Of a stretch of DNA of 64,000 nucleotides, positions 22,501 to 28,134 are shown piece after piece (position 1 is the first letter of the stretch; every line of letters begins with the position of its first letter). A model generated the notes under the pieces. The model had not been told where the DNA came from and did no database searches. It saw only the letters and a program-made list of their open reading frames with translations. The DNA comes from Symbiodinium natans (Eukaryota; Sar; Dinophyceae; Suessiales; Symbiodiniaceae). The stretch spans positions 920,875 to 984,874 of the forward strand of contig CAJNDS010002235.1 of the NCBI GenBank assembly GCA_905221605.1, given 5' to 3'. A program made the position numbers and the translations under genes.

Positions 22501-25500
22501 CGCGTGGCGGCGATATTCGGCAGTTGACCTCCGGTATACCAAGACGCCAGCTTCGAAGTCGGTTGGGGGCAACGTCCTTTCATCCTCATCAAGTTCTTCC
22601 CATGCAACGGCCTTCTGGTGAATTTCCCATTTCCCTTTCCGGAGCAACCAAAGATCCCTTATAGGATGGCTAGAGAGCTCAACGGGATTAGGTAGGGATT
22701 GCATCTTATTGAATACCTCAACCTGCCTTCCGTCAGAAAGGAGATACTTACCAGTTTTGGTGATCTTCGACATTTCTGGGAAGGGGTGAGTCTTAGAGTT
22801 GAAATCACCTTTAGGTACGTCGCTTTTTAGTGCTTTCAGGGCTGCATCTCCCCCCGCGTTCAGGAGTACGCTCCAAAGTGCGGATGAAGGAAGTCCCAGT
22901 GCCCTGAGAGACACGTTTGCACATACAACTTCAGCTTCAGTAGAGCTGAGCGCCGTGCTTGTTTGCTTCTTACTGAAGGCAGATAACGGAAAATAGGTAT
23001 TAGGGCCTACAAGTGCGAGGAAGCCGCCTGAGGTGCTTTTGTTGTCGTGCTCTCCAGCGTGATCTGAGTCTGCAAACAGCCAGAGTTTGCAGTCCTTCAA
23101 ATCATCTCCTATAAAACAGGACATGCGATGATCAAGCGTGGAGGCGACGTAGCACATAAGGCGGTGTAGTGCTTTGTCACAGTCGGTAGACCATTTGGTG
23201 ATGCGGCTAGCCAGACCCTGCACAGCTCGAAGCAAATCAAAGCGAGCCATTCTAGCAGCGAAAAGTAGCTTCATGAGAACTCGGCTTGCGATGGGGGCTA
23301 GCTTCCCTTTCGGTTCAGCCTCCGCGTCAGTGGGGCGAGCGATCTTGTCATCATAAAAAGGTGTGGTCACCTTTTTGAGGTGATGCCATTCCGGGCCTGT
23401 GAGTTCTTTGTACCTATCTACAGCTTGCTGCAGAAAAGAACTCATGTCGTAAACGACTTGCTTGGTCGGAGCATACATGGCACCTTTGTGATCGCTCAGC
23501 TGATTGACATCATAAAAGGCATGTTTGCGAGCTTCTTTCTTGGCGGAGTTCTTGTCTCTCACGCGCTTAACTGCTGCAAGGGCGCTGTGCTCGGTGTGAT
23601 TGGAAGTGGTAAGGTAGGTAACACCGGTCCAAAAGTCACTAGACTTCCGTCCAGGGCCCCCCGAATCCCACGTCTCGGTTGGCGAGTCCTCTTTGCCTAG
23701 AGGAGCAGCCACGGTGAGCCTGTGCGACCCGAGGTCGAGGGCGAGGGCTTCCGCCGCGCGAGGTTTGAATGGGACCTTGCGAGGCTGAACATGGTGCCGC
23801 ACGATGACCCCTTCTTCCGGGAAGTACTCGGTGAAATCCTCCTTAACAACCACACTTGCAGGCTTGGCTGCGGGATCAGGCAAATGTTTGTCGAACACAT
23901 GAGCAAAGGGATGATCTGAAGCATTCTGCTTCTCAGTGCGAGAGATGTGCTCACAACCCAAATATCTTCCGATTGGGGTAGGCGTGTCCATATCGATGCG
24001 GGAGCCAATGAGTTCCCAGCCTTTGGCAAGGTTCTCTTTAGGCCCGGCCATCTTGAAGTCATCCACGTACACTGCTAACAAGAGCCTAAGTGTCGGGTGA
24101 AAGAATACTGAGGGCCACGCCGCTGGGTAGACAAGCTCAAATCCTACCTCCTTGAGTCGTTTCTCGCAATGTTGCTCCCAGAAGCCGCCGCTATCTGGGT
24201 GCCCGTAGAGGGCCAACCTCAAACGCACAACGGGATCTTTATATTTCCCTATCCACTCTTTAGGCCACCGCTCCCGCGGGAGGCGTACCCAAGTGTCTGC
24301 TCCTTTAAGGGTTGTCTGAGTGTACGCCTGTTTGCCATCTGCTTGTTCTACCCCATGGTTTGGGGCATGGCCATAGGCGTCGAGAACCTTCCCTGCCTCC
24401 ATGGTAGCTGGACTGGAGCCCAGCTCGCTAAAGAGAGCAGTGTCGTTGTTCTCATCTCTGACATTATTACCCTGAAAGACGGTTCGACCCTTGAACTTCC
24501 GTAAGGGGTTTCCTTTGGGAAGCTCGCTACCTTTTTCAACGCAGATTTCAAAGATCTTGCCTACATGGGCTTTCTTACCCTTCTTAGCAGCTTCTTTTGA
24601 CACGTCATCCCACTCTCTGACAGTTGACATATCCCAGGCCTTCTTCTTGATGAGTTTATCCCATTCCATATCCAATGACGCTTGAGCGTCTGAATCCGTC
24701 ATGAGTTCCTTTTTGCCCACTGGCCTAGCAACCATGGCAATGGCCTCAGTGATTTCCTGAAACGTTTCAGGGAATGCGCGGGCAACTTTGGTTCTATGCG
24801 GATCTTCAGCAGTTGGAACAGTAGGCATGCATGGGAAGTCCTGGGACCCAACAGTTGCTTGACCAGAAGAATCGGGACGTGCAATTACACTAAACTCGGT
24901 TCTACCAATCCATTTGTATGACAACTTCTTATTACGCCTCCTAACGTTGCGCCATTCATCTGCGTCGGGGATAATCTCTGTACCGCCTAGCGGCATGATC
25001 TTGGTGACTCTATCCCTTCCGAGAGAGGCAATTGGAACAGGGCAATCGGTGAGGTCAGGCGAAAACAACTCCTTTCTGGGAATGTAATGGAACCTGATCA
25101 ACTTGTCCCCCCGGATGACCCATTCATCCTTGGAAGCATTCGCCACTGCGGCAGGCTTGCCGCTGCTGCTTGATGAACCACCACCACCAGACTCGAGTTC
25201 TCTGAGAGCATTCTCCCGGACTTCGTCTTCAATCGCTTTGTCTTTCTGCTTCTTAGACAACCGAACCCAAAGATCAGATGGAATACTATCTGGCTTTCTG
25301 GAACCTCTGGTCCCGCCATATCTACGTCCCAGGGTACCCCCCGAGTCGTAGTAACCACCCCCTTCCGGAATGGGAATCATTTTCCCACTCTTTGGATCAA
25401 TGACCAACGAGGGTTCATCCTTCCGGTCGGCGTCAACGGAGTCCTGCTCAAGAGCAGGCTCGGCATCTTGGTTCGTCAGCGATTGTGACACTGGGCCTTC

Positions 25501-28134
25501 TAAAGCATCAGTAGCAAGACCTTGCTGGACCTTTTCGTACCTTTCACGCATGGGAAAAACAAACTCTCCGTTGGGAACATGAAACTGATAGGCCTTTACG
25601 GGTTTGAGGCATTCATGAAAATCCTGCCGATTTAATTCTTTGAGTGGAAGTGCAAGGATTTCATTTCGCCACTTCATCCCAGGCTGAAAATAATACCCAA
25701 GGAAAATTCCGGGCTCAGAAGTTGGTTCGAACCTGTCGCGCTTCCTGCGTTTGTTCTTGGGACCAACCCAGTAATCGACCCTACAACCAAAAGGAATGAT
25801 CTTTCCCGGAAATGCGTACCCGAAGCGTTTATACCAAGGTGTATACTTAGGCCCATTGAGGTTGCTAACATTGAAGGCTGCGCAGGAGTGCTCCAACGCC
25901 TGAGGCCAATACACATGGGACAGCCCAGCTTGGAGCAGGTTGCTTCTCGTGCCTTCGGTGGTTGCACGGACGGCTCTTTCAGCAATGGCATTGGATTGAT
26001 GAATATAGGCTTTCGACAATTCATGTCTCCACCCAAGAAATTTCGCAGAGGAGATCAACTCTTGCGCTTGGTCACTGTAAAACACACCCACCTCGTCAGA
26101 GGAGGAAACAAAATGCTGCAACGCGGCAATGCACTCGTCCTCTGAACGAAGGGCAGAAGGATATGCATAAGTGAACCCGGTGAAAACGTCCTTCATAACC
26201 AACGCCAAACGCGACTCTTCAATGGCGACACCCTTATCCCGATAAACAATGATGTGGTCAGCAGTCAGGTGATCACCAAAGGCCTTGGCTTCGATGCTGT
26301 GCGTCCCGTCCGTTTGATAGGACGGCTGCTTGTACATCTTAGCCCTTTGGCATACGTCGCAGAATGGATTCTTTGGCTGATGGGACATCAAGTGATGGGT
26401 GCTTTTTGCTTCGGCTTTCAGCTTTTCAAAAGCACGCGATCTCTTGCCATCCCCTTCGGGCACTCGACCTGCTCCATCACCTGGAGCAACACTCACTCCT
26501 TCAGGATGAGGAGGCGAATCGCTCGGTTCAGCAGGTACGAGGCTTCCTCCTTCGTCTATCTTGTATAGCACGGACTCGGGAGGATGAGCAGGAGGTGGAA
26601 GGGGTGCTACCGCCTCACGCAATTGCTCTTCAACTCTAGACCAGTCCGGTTCAGGAGGAGAGGGTTTGGCCTTAGAGGATGCGGATTTCTCCTTAGGAGA
26701 GCTAGTTGGCTTACCCTTCGATTTGGTTTCGGGTTTTCTGGCACGATCTGGAGAGCTCTTGGGCAAGTCCATCATTGCTAGATCATGTAGTGTCATCTCT
26801 TCATCAATCTCGACAGGAGCAGCAGGAACCTCAACGCTCCTCCGCGGAACAAGGAACCCATACTCTTTCAATTTGGTAATCTCATCTGGGCTAAGTTTAT
26901 GGATAGCTCGGTTGACATAGGCCGTGATGCTCCACCTCTCACCTTTCCAGGGAGTGACGCAATGATAGGATTTGGGATTGAACGTCACAACATTCTCTCT
27001 TGAATCCCACAACTTCCCTACCATTGAATCTCCCGAAGGAGAGGTCATCACCTCAGTGTCACGTTGGTTCTTCTCGAGGCAGTTATCATGAACCCACAAC
27101 TGCCCGCCTGTGAAGTCTCCAAGCGAGATTGTGAAATTGTCGTGGTCACGATGATTGTTCACATCCTTGTGCATCTTGACATCGGAATTACAATTCACAG
27201 CTAAGGACGTCACCGGCCCATCAACGCCATGCTTCCTAAGATATCCCAGGAGATACTGAATGACTTTGGGGTAGGACTTGGATCGTTTTGTGATCCCTTG
27301 CATTCCCCCATGAGAAAACGCTCCAAACACGAGATATTTTGAGTCGCGGTCATCTTTGACGCGGATCGCACTGCGACGGCTCTTGGGCTGTTTGAAAGTT
27401 GATTCTTTGAGTAAAATCAAGCACGACCGATGCGAAAAGTCCTGATTCTGGAGAAGCTCTTTCGCCACGATCTCGGGGTCCGTACGGCTCCCGCCTGATG
27501 ATGCGGCGATCCTTCTTGCAGGGCACGCAGTTCCTTCTTTCCATGATTTGAGGTATGGAACATTATCCCGTACATCAAGGTAAACCTTCCCACTGCCAGG
27601 AACTTTGAAGTATGGTCTCTGAAATCCTTTCCAAATGAAATCATACCCTTGCTCCATGCATCTCTGACCAACCGAAAGAACGCTCGGAGTGTTGGGCAAC
27701 ACATATGGCTTGGCAACGCTATTGATGGAGGGAACCCCCACCTCGCATTGCCTGTTGGCATAGCCCGGACCATTCGCAGTAGAGATGTTGATTGGGCAGT
27801 CTGATTCAAATGGAACCAGATCCGCGAGCTCCCGCTCGGAGATGAGATCTTGAGCACTCCCTGTATCCCCTATCCATTCCATGGGATGAGAACATAACGC
27901 AGCATCTGGTTTGGCGGGGCACGTAACCCTTAGACCCTTTGGAATGCAGTGCGACGTGGTCAAACTCGGTATCACAACAGAAGTTGCACTTTGCAGGCAC
28001 ACCATCGAGACTGCTCCGCACAGATGCGCGTAGCATCCTTGCTGCCATGAGCGCATCCCTGGTGGATTGTGCGTTGCCCGATGGAACGTCCTCAGTAGAC
28101 CAGCTACTTGTGAAGGTACGTTTGGGGTATTCAA
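16528..28134 (-). CDS. pol: Retrotransposon Pol polyprotein, 3868 residues
   Basis: Domains by residue: aspartic protease (DTG 90-92), 2OG-Fe(II) dioxygenase-like (about 265-412), integrase (about 570-870), reverse transcriptase (YVDD 1356-1359), RNase H (about 1610-1985), C5-methyltransferase-like (about 2030-2245), SGNH-hydrolase-like (about 2460-2690), Tpt1/KptA-like (about 2930-3175), zinc ribbon (C3330, C3333, C3344, C3347) and an Arg/Ser-rich tail (about 3625-3740). The open frame begins after a TGA at 28144-28146 and has no ATG near its start. It overlaps the end of gag by about 330 nt in the +1 frame, so Pol is probably made by +1 frameshifting. Host copia Pol is usually 1000-1500 residues. 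The core catalytic residues I checked are present. Functions of the added domains are inferred from motifs only. Confidence 0.93.
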   Translation of the reverse strand: MNTPNVPSQVAGLLRTFHRATHNPPGMRSWQQGCYAHLCGAVSMVCLQSATSVVIPSLTTSHCIPKGLRVTCPAKPDAALCSHPMEWIGDTGSAQDLISERELADLVPFESDCPINISTANGPGYANRQCEVGVPSINSVAKPYVLPNTPSVLSVGQRCMEQGYDFIWKGFQRPYFKVPGSGKVYLDVRDNVPYLKSWKEGTACPARRIAASSGGSRTDPEIVAKELLQNQDFSHRSCLILLKESTFKQPKSRRSAIRVKDDRDSKYLVFGAFSHGGMQGITKRSKSYPKVIQYLLGYLRKHGVDGPVTSLAVNCNSDVKMHKDVNNHRDHDNFTISLGDFTGGQLWVHDNCLEKNQRDTEVMTSPSGDSMVGKLWDSRENVVTFNPKSYHCVTPWKGERWSITAYVNRAIHKLSPDEITKLKEYGFLVPRRSVEVPAAPVEIDEEMTLHDLAMMDLPKSSPDRARKPETKSKGKPTSSPKEKSASSKAKPSPPEPDWSRVEEQLREAVAPLPPPAHPPESVLYKIDEGGSLVPAEPSDSPPHPEGVSVAPGDGAGRVPEGDGKRSRAFEKLKAEAKSTHHLMSHQPKNPFCDVCQRAKMYKQPSYQTDGTHSIEAKAFGDHLTADHIIVYRDKGVAIEESRLALVMKDVFTGFTYAYPSALRSEDECIAALQHFVSSSDEVGVFYSDQAQELISSAKFLGWRHELSKAYIHQSNAIAERAVRATTEGTRSNLLQAGLSHVYWPQALEHSCAAFNVSNLNGPKYTPWYKRFGYAFPGKIIPFGCRVDYWVGPKNKRRKRDRFEPTSEPGIFLGYYFQPGMKWRNEILALPLKELNRQDFHECLKPVKAYQFHVPNGEFVFPMRERYEKVQQGLATDALEGPVSQSLTNQDAEPALEQDSVDADRKDEPSLVIDPKSGKMIPIPEGGGYYDSGGTLGRRYGGTRGSRKPDSIPSDLWVRLSKKQKDKAIEDEVRENALRELESGGGGSSSSSGKPAAVANASKDEWVIRGDKLIRFHYIPRKELFSPDLTDCPVPIASLGRDRVTKIMPLGGTEIIPDADEWRNVRRRNKKLSYKWIGRTEFSVIARPDSSGQATVGSQDFPCMPTVPTAEDPHRTKVARAFPETFQEITEAIAMVARPVGKKELMTDSDAQASLDMEWDKLIKKKAWDMSTVREWDDVSKEAAKKGKKAHVGKIFEICVEKGSELPKGNPLRKFKGRTVFQGNNVRDENNDTALFSELGSSPATMEAGKVLDAYGHAPNHGVEQADGKQAYTQTTLKGADTWVRLPRERWPKEWIGKYKDPVVRLRLALYGHPDSGGFWEQHCEKRLKEVGFELVYPAAWPSVFFHPTLRLLLAVYVDDFKMAGPKENLAKGWELIGSRIDMDTPTPIGRYLGCEHISRTEKQNASDHPFAHVFDKHLPDPAAKPASVVVKEDFTEYFPEEGVIVRHHVQPRKVPFKPRAAEALALDLGSHRLTVAAPLGKEDSPTETWDSGGPGRKSSDFWTGVTYLTTSNHTEHSALAAVKRVRDKNSAKKEARKHAFYDVNQLSDHKGAMYAPTKQVVYDMSSFLQQAVDRYKELTGPEWHHLKKVTTPFYDDKIARPTDAEAEPKGKLAPIASRVLMKLLFAARMARFDLLRAVQGLASRITKWSTDCDKALHRLMCYVASTLDHRMSCFIGDDLKDCKLWLFADSDHAGEHDNKSTSGGFLALVGPNTYFPLSAFSKKQTSTALSSTEAEVVCANVSLRALGLPSSALWSVLLNAGGDAALKALKSDVPKGDFNSKTHPFPEMSKITKTGKYLLSDGRQVEVFNKMQSLPNPVELSSHPIRDLWLLRKGKWEIHQKAVAWEELDEDERTLPPTDFEAGVLVYRRSTAEYRRHAEAEAILHRETAGIRSSGGVDVDEIGISRTSKDMGLIMSVPHSIQPVVLEDNQATIRILESGKSPAFRHADKTQRINLGWIAEQFRRKHYDLAYINTLLQAADILTKPFTSTEKWSNALRLLGISQRKLERTKAHPAGAATAEQGEPSRPEGKAQRVIIEVCCNQDSIIGELAHSEFPECKVVRITESMDLNSPDTRKEVLKIAKSYHRAGAQVLTWVSLPCTGGSAWTRINLKIPKNRDTVLEARKDFRKLWASFVDLSQGLDQVGVQYCVEWPRDCEYWGWSKIRKWLDLHPFVYAKFDGCRFGLKDRRHNPVKKPWCVATTLETLHKKIHAKVCTGDHSHAKCLKESENYPKSLARAIHSAFKEHCKATAAVAQALHHSYAPVCPAIPLSEGMALALSQEERKARIEDFKLALQDPDRRADAMAGLLLPPSYRDLADAVVEPDADAADDELFLGIVPVYRWRALRAEHPTSHWTILYEQYYRDHGVRVFAEGDADTSALQDSTLGGWIDVLYRYAQDLANIAWGPRSAGVLDATRHDDICRKVELLSRGASKYTCFHVTSELMGKLFSPALQRIPLPSEERLRILVVGDSSLALCQFKGRSPTHRTNVGIYVEEALRHDRRFTSIHYEMVWGAQLDELHAKADSFLGRNPHPDGVATHVIISWSGNDVWGSHGYHGYTWHLNTKYTNRSKEELEALNEWPTKQRLRVEKAVRNLRLLLARHDVCGITVLTGDHHSEVFPTGPEYGLCMEQHADAMLALGINIVDPIEMYGHTSKPDDFHADASDRNKQVMVPWHCSLLRGVFVNHQLMKVRDQLVANQRDVVFHNHFLMGKAEPFLTVPPASAQLIHKPIEDPNPPQAREAEEEIVLSGPLLGEMEEPSMMQVPEVPNAQEEISDLDFARLDTRPGAGCVVEGAESALLNVITEDIIKATFEAAKDATEEELKQAAVEAQVVNLDDFVEAEELPAEAKGRETYVAQPGRIEGAASSADVRPPAGPTAAMEESEDEVVIMDAPLTSEATIQKPFTPAAKPKPPALPRWMTADQLPPLPDDYRWLTPGARVALSKKISFLTRGFAEIRAPHLHVKAAEDHSLRWDEFFEKLSQMWRGLRVENVVDALLHNDKLRFEIKVNFGLNKLVVFHAIRAIQGHNATLLSDETDLNDTHAAVYHLAESWFPTLKDRPPVGTEGIKSEMWTEMPPLGYHSTKWSSFGSIVENGLIPGGCGATAEGARNFLMMSPIPAWERRDHQGVRENAEIEFVVDLQLAALDGVRILRTKADAVETPDWLSNRYLIYAYERKSLTPIWHNRVYEQLRVRVHKARKDFLAGREPGPIYEEHVLRRWQSKSPMPGCYIDFLCSEAEDLSFDEYKHICNNMHSPFQIAEDENITVNGEAINADDVTFHTEAKPQYVGNARWGSRLKTWYSALGRRTDVRYRSKLEHYVIQEFVDFPTLRCGSCNRDFVDGMINCPWCSVRISAESDMAHVTETKRARDEASRRGTGIDLLAIAPRKGLAMNRHRVRQGRDDDDISLPAAVRGKCLAMKKSLAKRGGGDHLLELLDEPLDAYNYVSKGIDIGSLAQLGLFTRLHNPAPGGDARGRKEFAGSHNADARLSIAWMPGDTEIVLNRAFFIAFSSRLYILDEAAMLIYATQQTYFGQRFPFSILGFDGEIYTPEPASVTELAAQLAEFFKVQLGFAGTYDDPAPTEVTMSGNLRIPEGFASMGQTQLNEVLRDTRFYDRRLARTAYDPEWVRASRARSAGYMRAPPPPGRDGPRASSSRRYGRASASPARQHSEGANDPTRDRTRSSSAYGANRGRSPRRTGSYVEPTSKATPPRLRSATPRPPAARRQSSQQDQPAASRRRVEPTNPTETEGEWLRARRERVNQMIETRLDELTQLLERPLGITFPYNVDGEEINGREPRHPRFNRLEAYYWAMLYARDQHYIQEEEVVNCIPSFGQLNRVVVYDYENVIWYLNGWEHKVTDPFTGETTRRY
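18094..18147 (-). other. Zinc ribbon in Pol C-terminal extension
   Basis: Residues 3330-3347 read CGSC, then ten residues, then CPWC: two CxxC knuckles, a typical zinc-ribbon arrangement. It follows the Tpt1/KptA-like domain and precedes the Arg/Ser-rich tail, so a nucleic-acid-binding role is plausible. Confidence 0.7.
18610..19347 (-). other. Tpt1/KptA-like RNA 2'-phosphotransferase domain in Pol
   Basis: Pol residues about 2930-3175. Tpt1/KptA removes a 2'-phosphate from RNA using NAD+ and has an ADP-ribosyltransferase fold. Visible matches are KLRFEI (3000-3005), IRAIQGH (3020-3026; the family signature is IRAxQGH), YHST (3079-3082, family YHGT), then a helix ending NGLIPGG (family xxGLxxxxR) and a strand near EIEFVVDLQLAALDG (family VxIxVDxxxAxxxG). 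Length, about 245 residues, fits the family's 180-230 plus insertions. The Gly of HGT is Ser here. A related ADP-ribosyltransferase-fold enzyme is the alternative. Confidence 0.62.
20065..20757 (-). other. SGNH-hydrolase-like domain in Pol
   Basis: Pol residues about 2460-2690. SGNH/GDSL hydrolases are Ser-His esterases and lipases of the flavodoxin-like fold. A beta strand ILVVGDSSL carries the block I GDS (Ser 2470). SWSGNDVWG gives the block III Gly-x-Asn-Asp (Asn 2546), and DDFH (2656-2659) gives the block V Asp-x-x-His. A Gly in VWGAQLDEL (2512) could serve as block II. Spacing and order fit the family. The natural substrate cannot be inferred; carbohydrate or nucleic-acid acyl groups are possibilities. 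Confidence 0.68.
21400..22047 (-). other. C5-cytosine-methyltransferase-like domain in Pol
   Basis: Pol residues about 2030-2245. IIEVCCNQDSIIG resembles the SAM-binding motif I, SLPCTGGSAW carries the motif IV Pro-Cys (Cys 2099), and CVEWPRDCEYW sits where motif VI ENV is expected, keeping the Glu (2150). A late CRFGLKD followed by KKPW resembles the CxYG...KPT end of phage-type cytosine methyltransferases. From memory, similar domains occur in other dinoflagellate copia polyproteins. The ENV to EWP change and the lack of a clear target-recognition domain leave activity and base specificity open. Confidence 0.65.
22180..23307 (-). other. RNase H domain of Pol
   Basis: Residues about 1610-1985. 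Copia-type RNase H motifs are present: LWLFADSDHAG with Asp 1689, SSTEAEVV with Glu 1733, LEDNQATI with Asp 1928 and QAADILTKPF with Asp 1980. About 150 residues (1770-1910) are inserted between the second and third motifs compared with ordinary copia elements. Confidence 0.9.
23935..24777 (-). other. Reverse transcriptase domain of Pol
   Basis: Residues about 1120-1400. The copia pattern includes an N-terminal KGRTVFQGN, motif A VEQADGKQAYTQ with Asp 1266, RLRLALYGHPDSG, and the catalytic LLLAVYVDDF (Asp 1358, Asp 1359). The catalytic aspartates are intact. Confidence 0.93.
25525..26427 (-). other. Integrase domain of Pol
   Basis: Residues about 570-870. The zinc motif is compact: H581, H585, C592, C595. 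The catalytic core shows an aspartate in GDHLTADH (Asp 621 or 626), Asp 688 in VFYSDQAQEL and Glu 719 in HQSNAIAER. A copia-like C-terminal segment (PFGCRVDYWV, then GIFLGYYF) follows. Confidence 0.92.
26899..27342 (-). other. 2-oxoglutarate/Fe(II) dioxygenase-like domain in Pol
   Basis: Pol residues about 265-412, between protease and integrase, where ordinary copia elements have only a linker. The iron ligands fit H322-x-D324 (MHKDV) with distal H391 (SYHCVTPW). R400 and S402 in GERWSITAY sit nine to eleven residues on, as the 2OG-binding Arg-x-Ser does. GDFTGGQLWV between them matches the usual Gly-Gly-x-Leu strand. Such enzymes hydroxylate proteins, small molecules or nucleic-acid bases; the substrate is unknown. 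All four signature residues are present, so activity is plausible. Confidence 0.72.
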
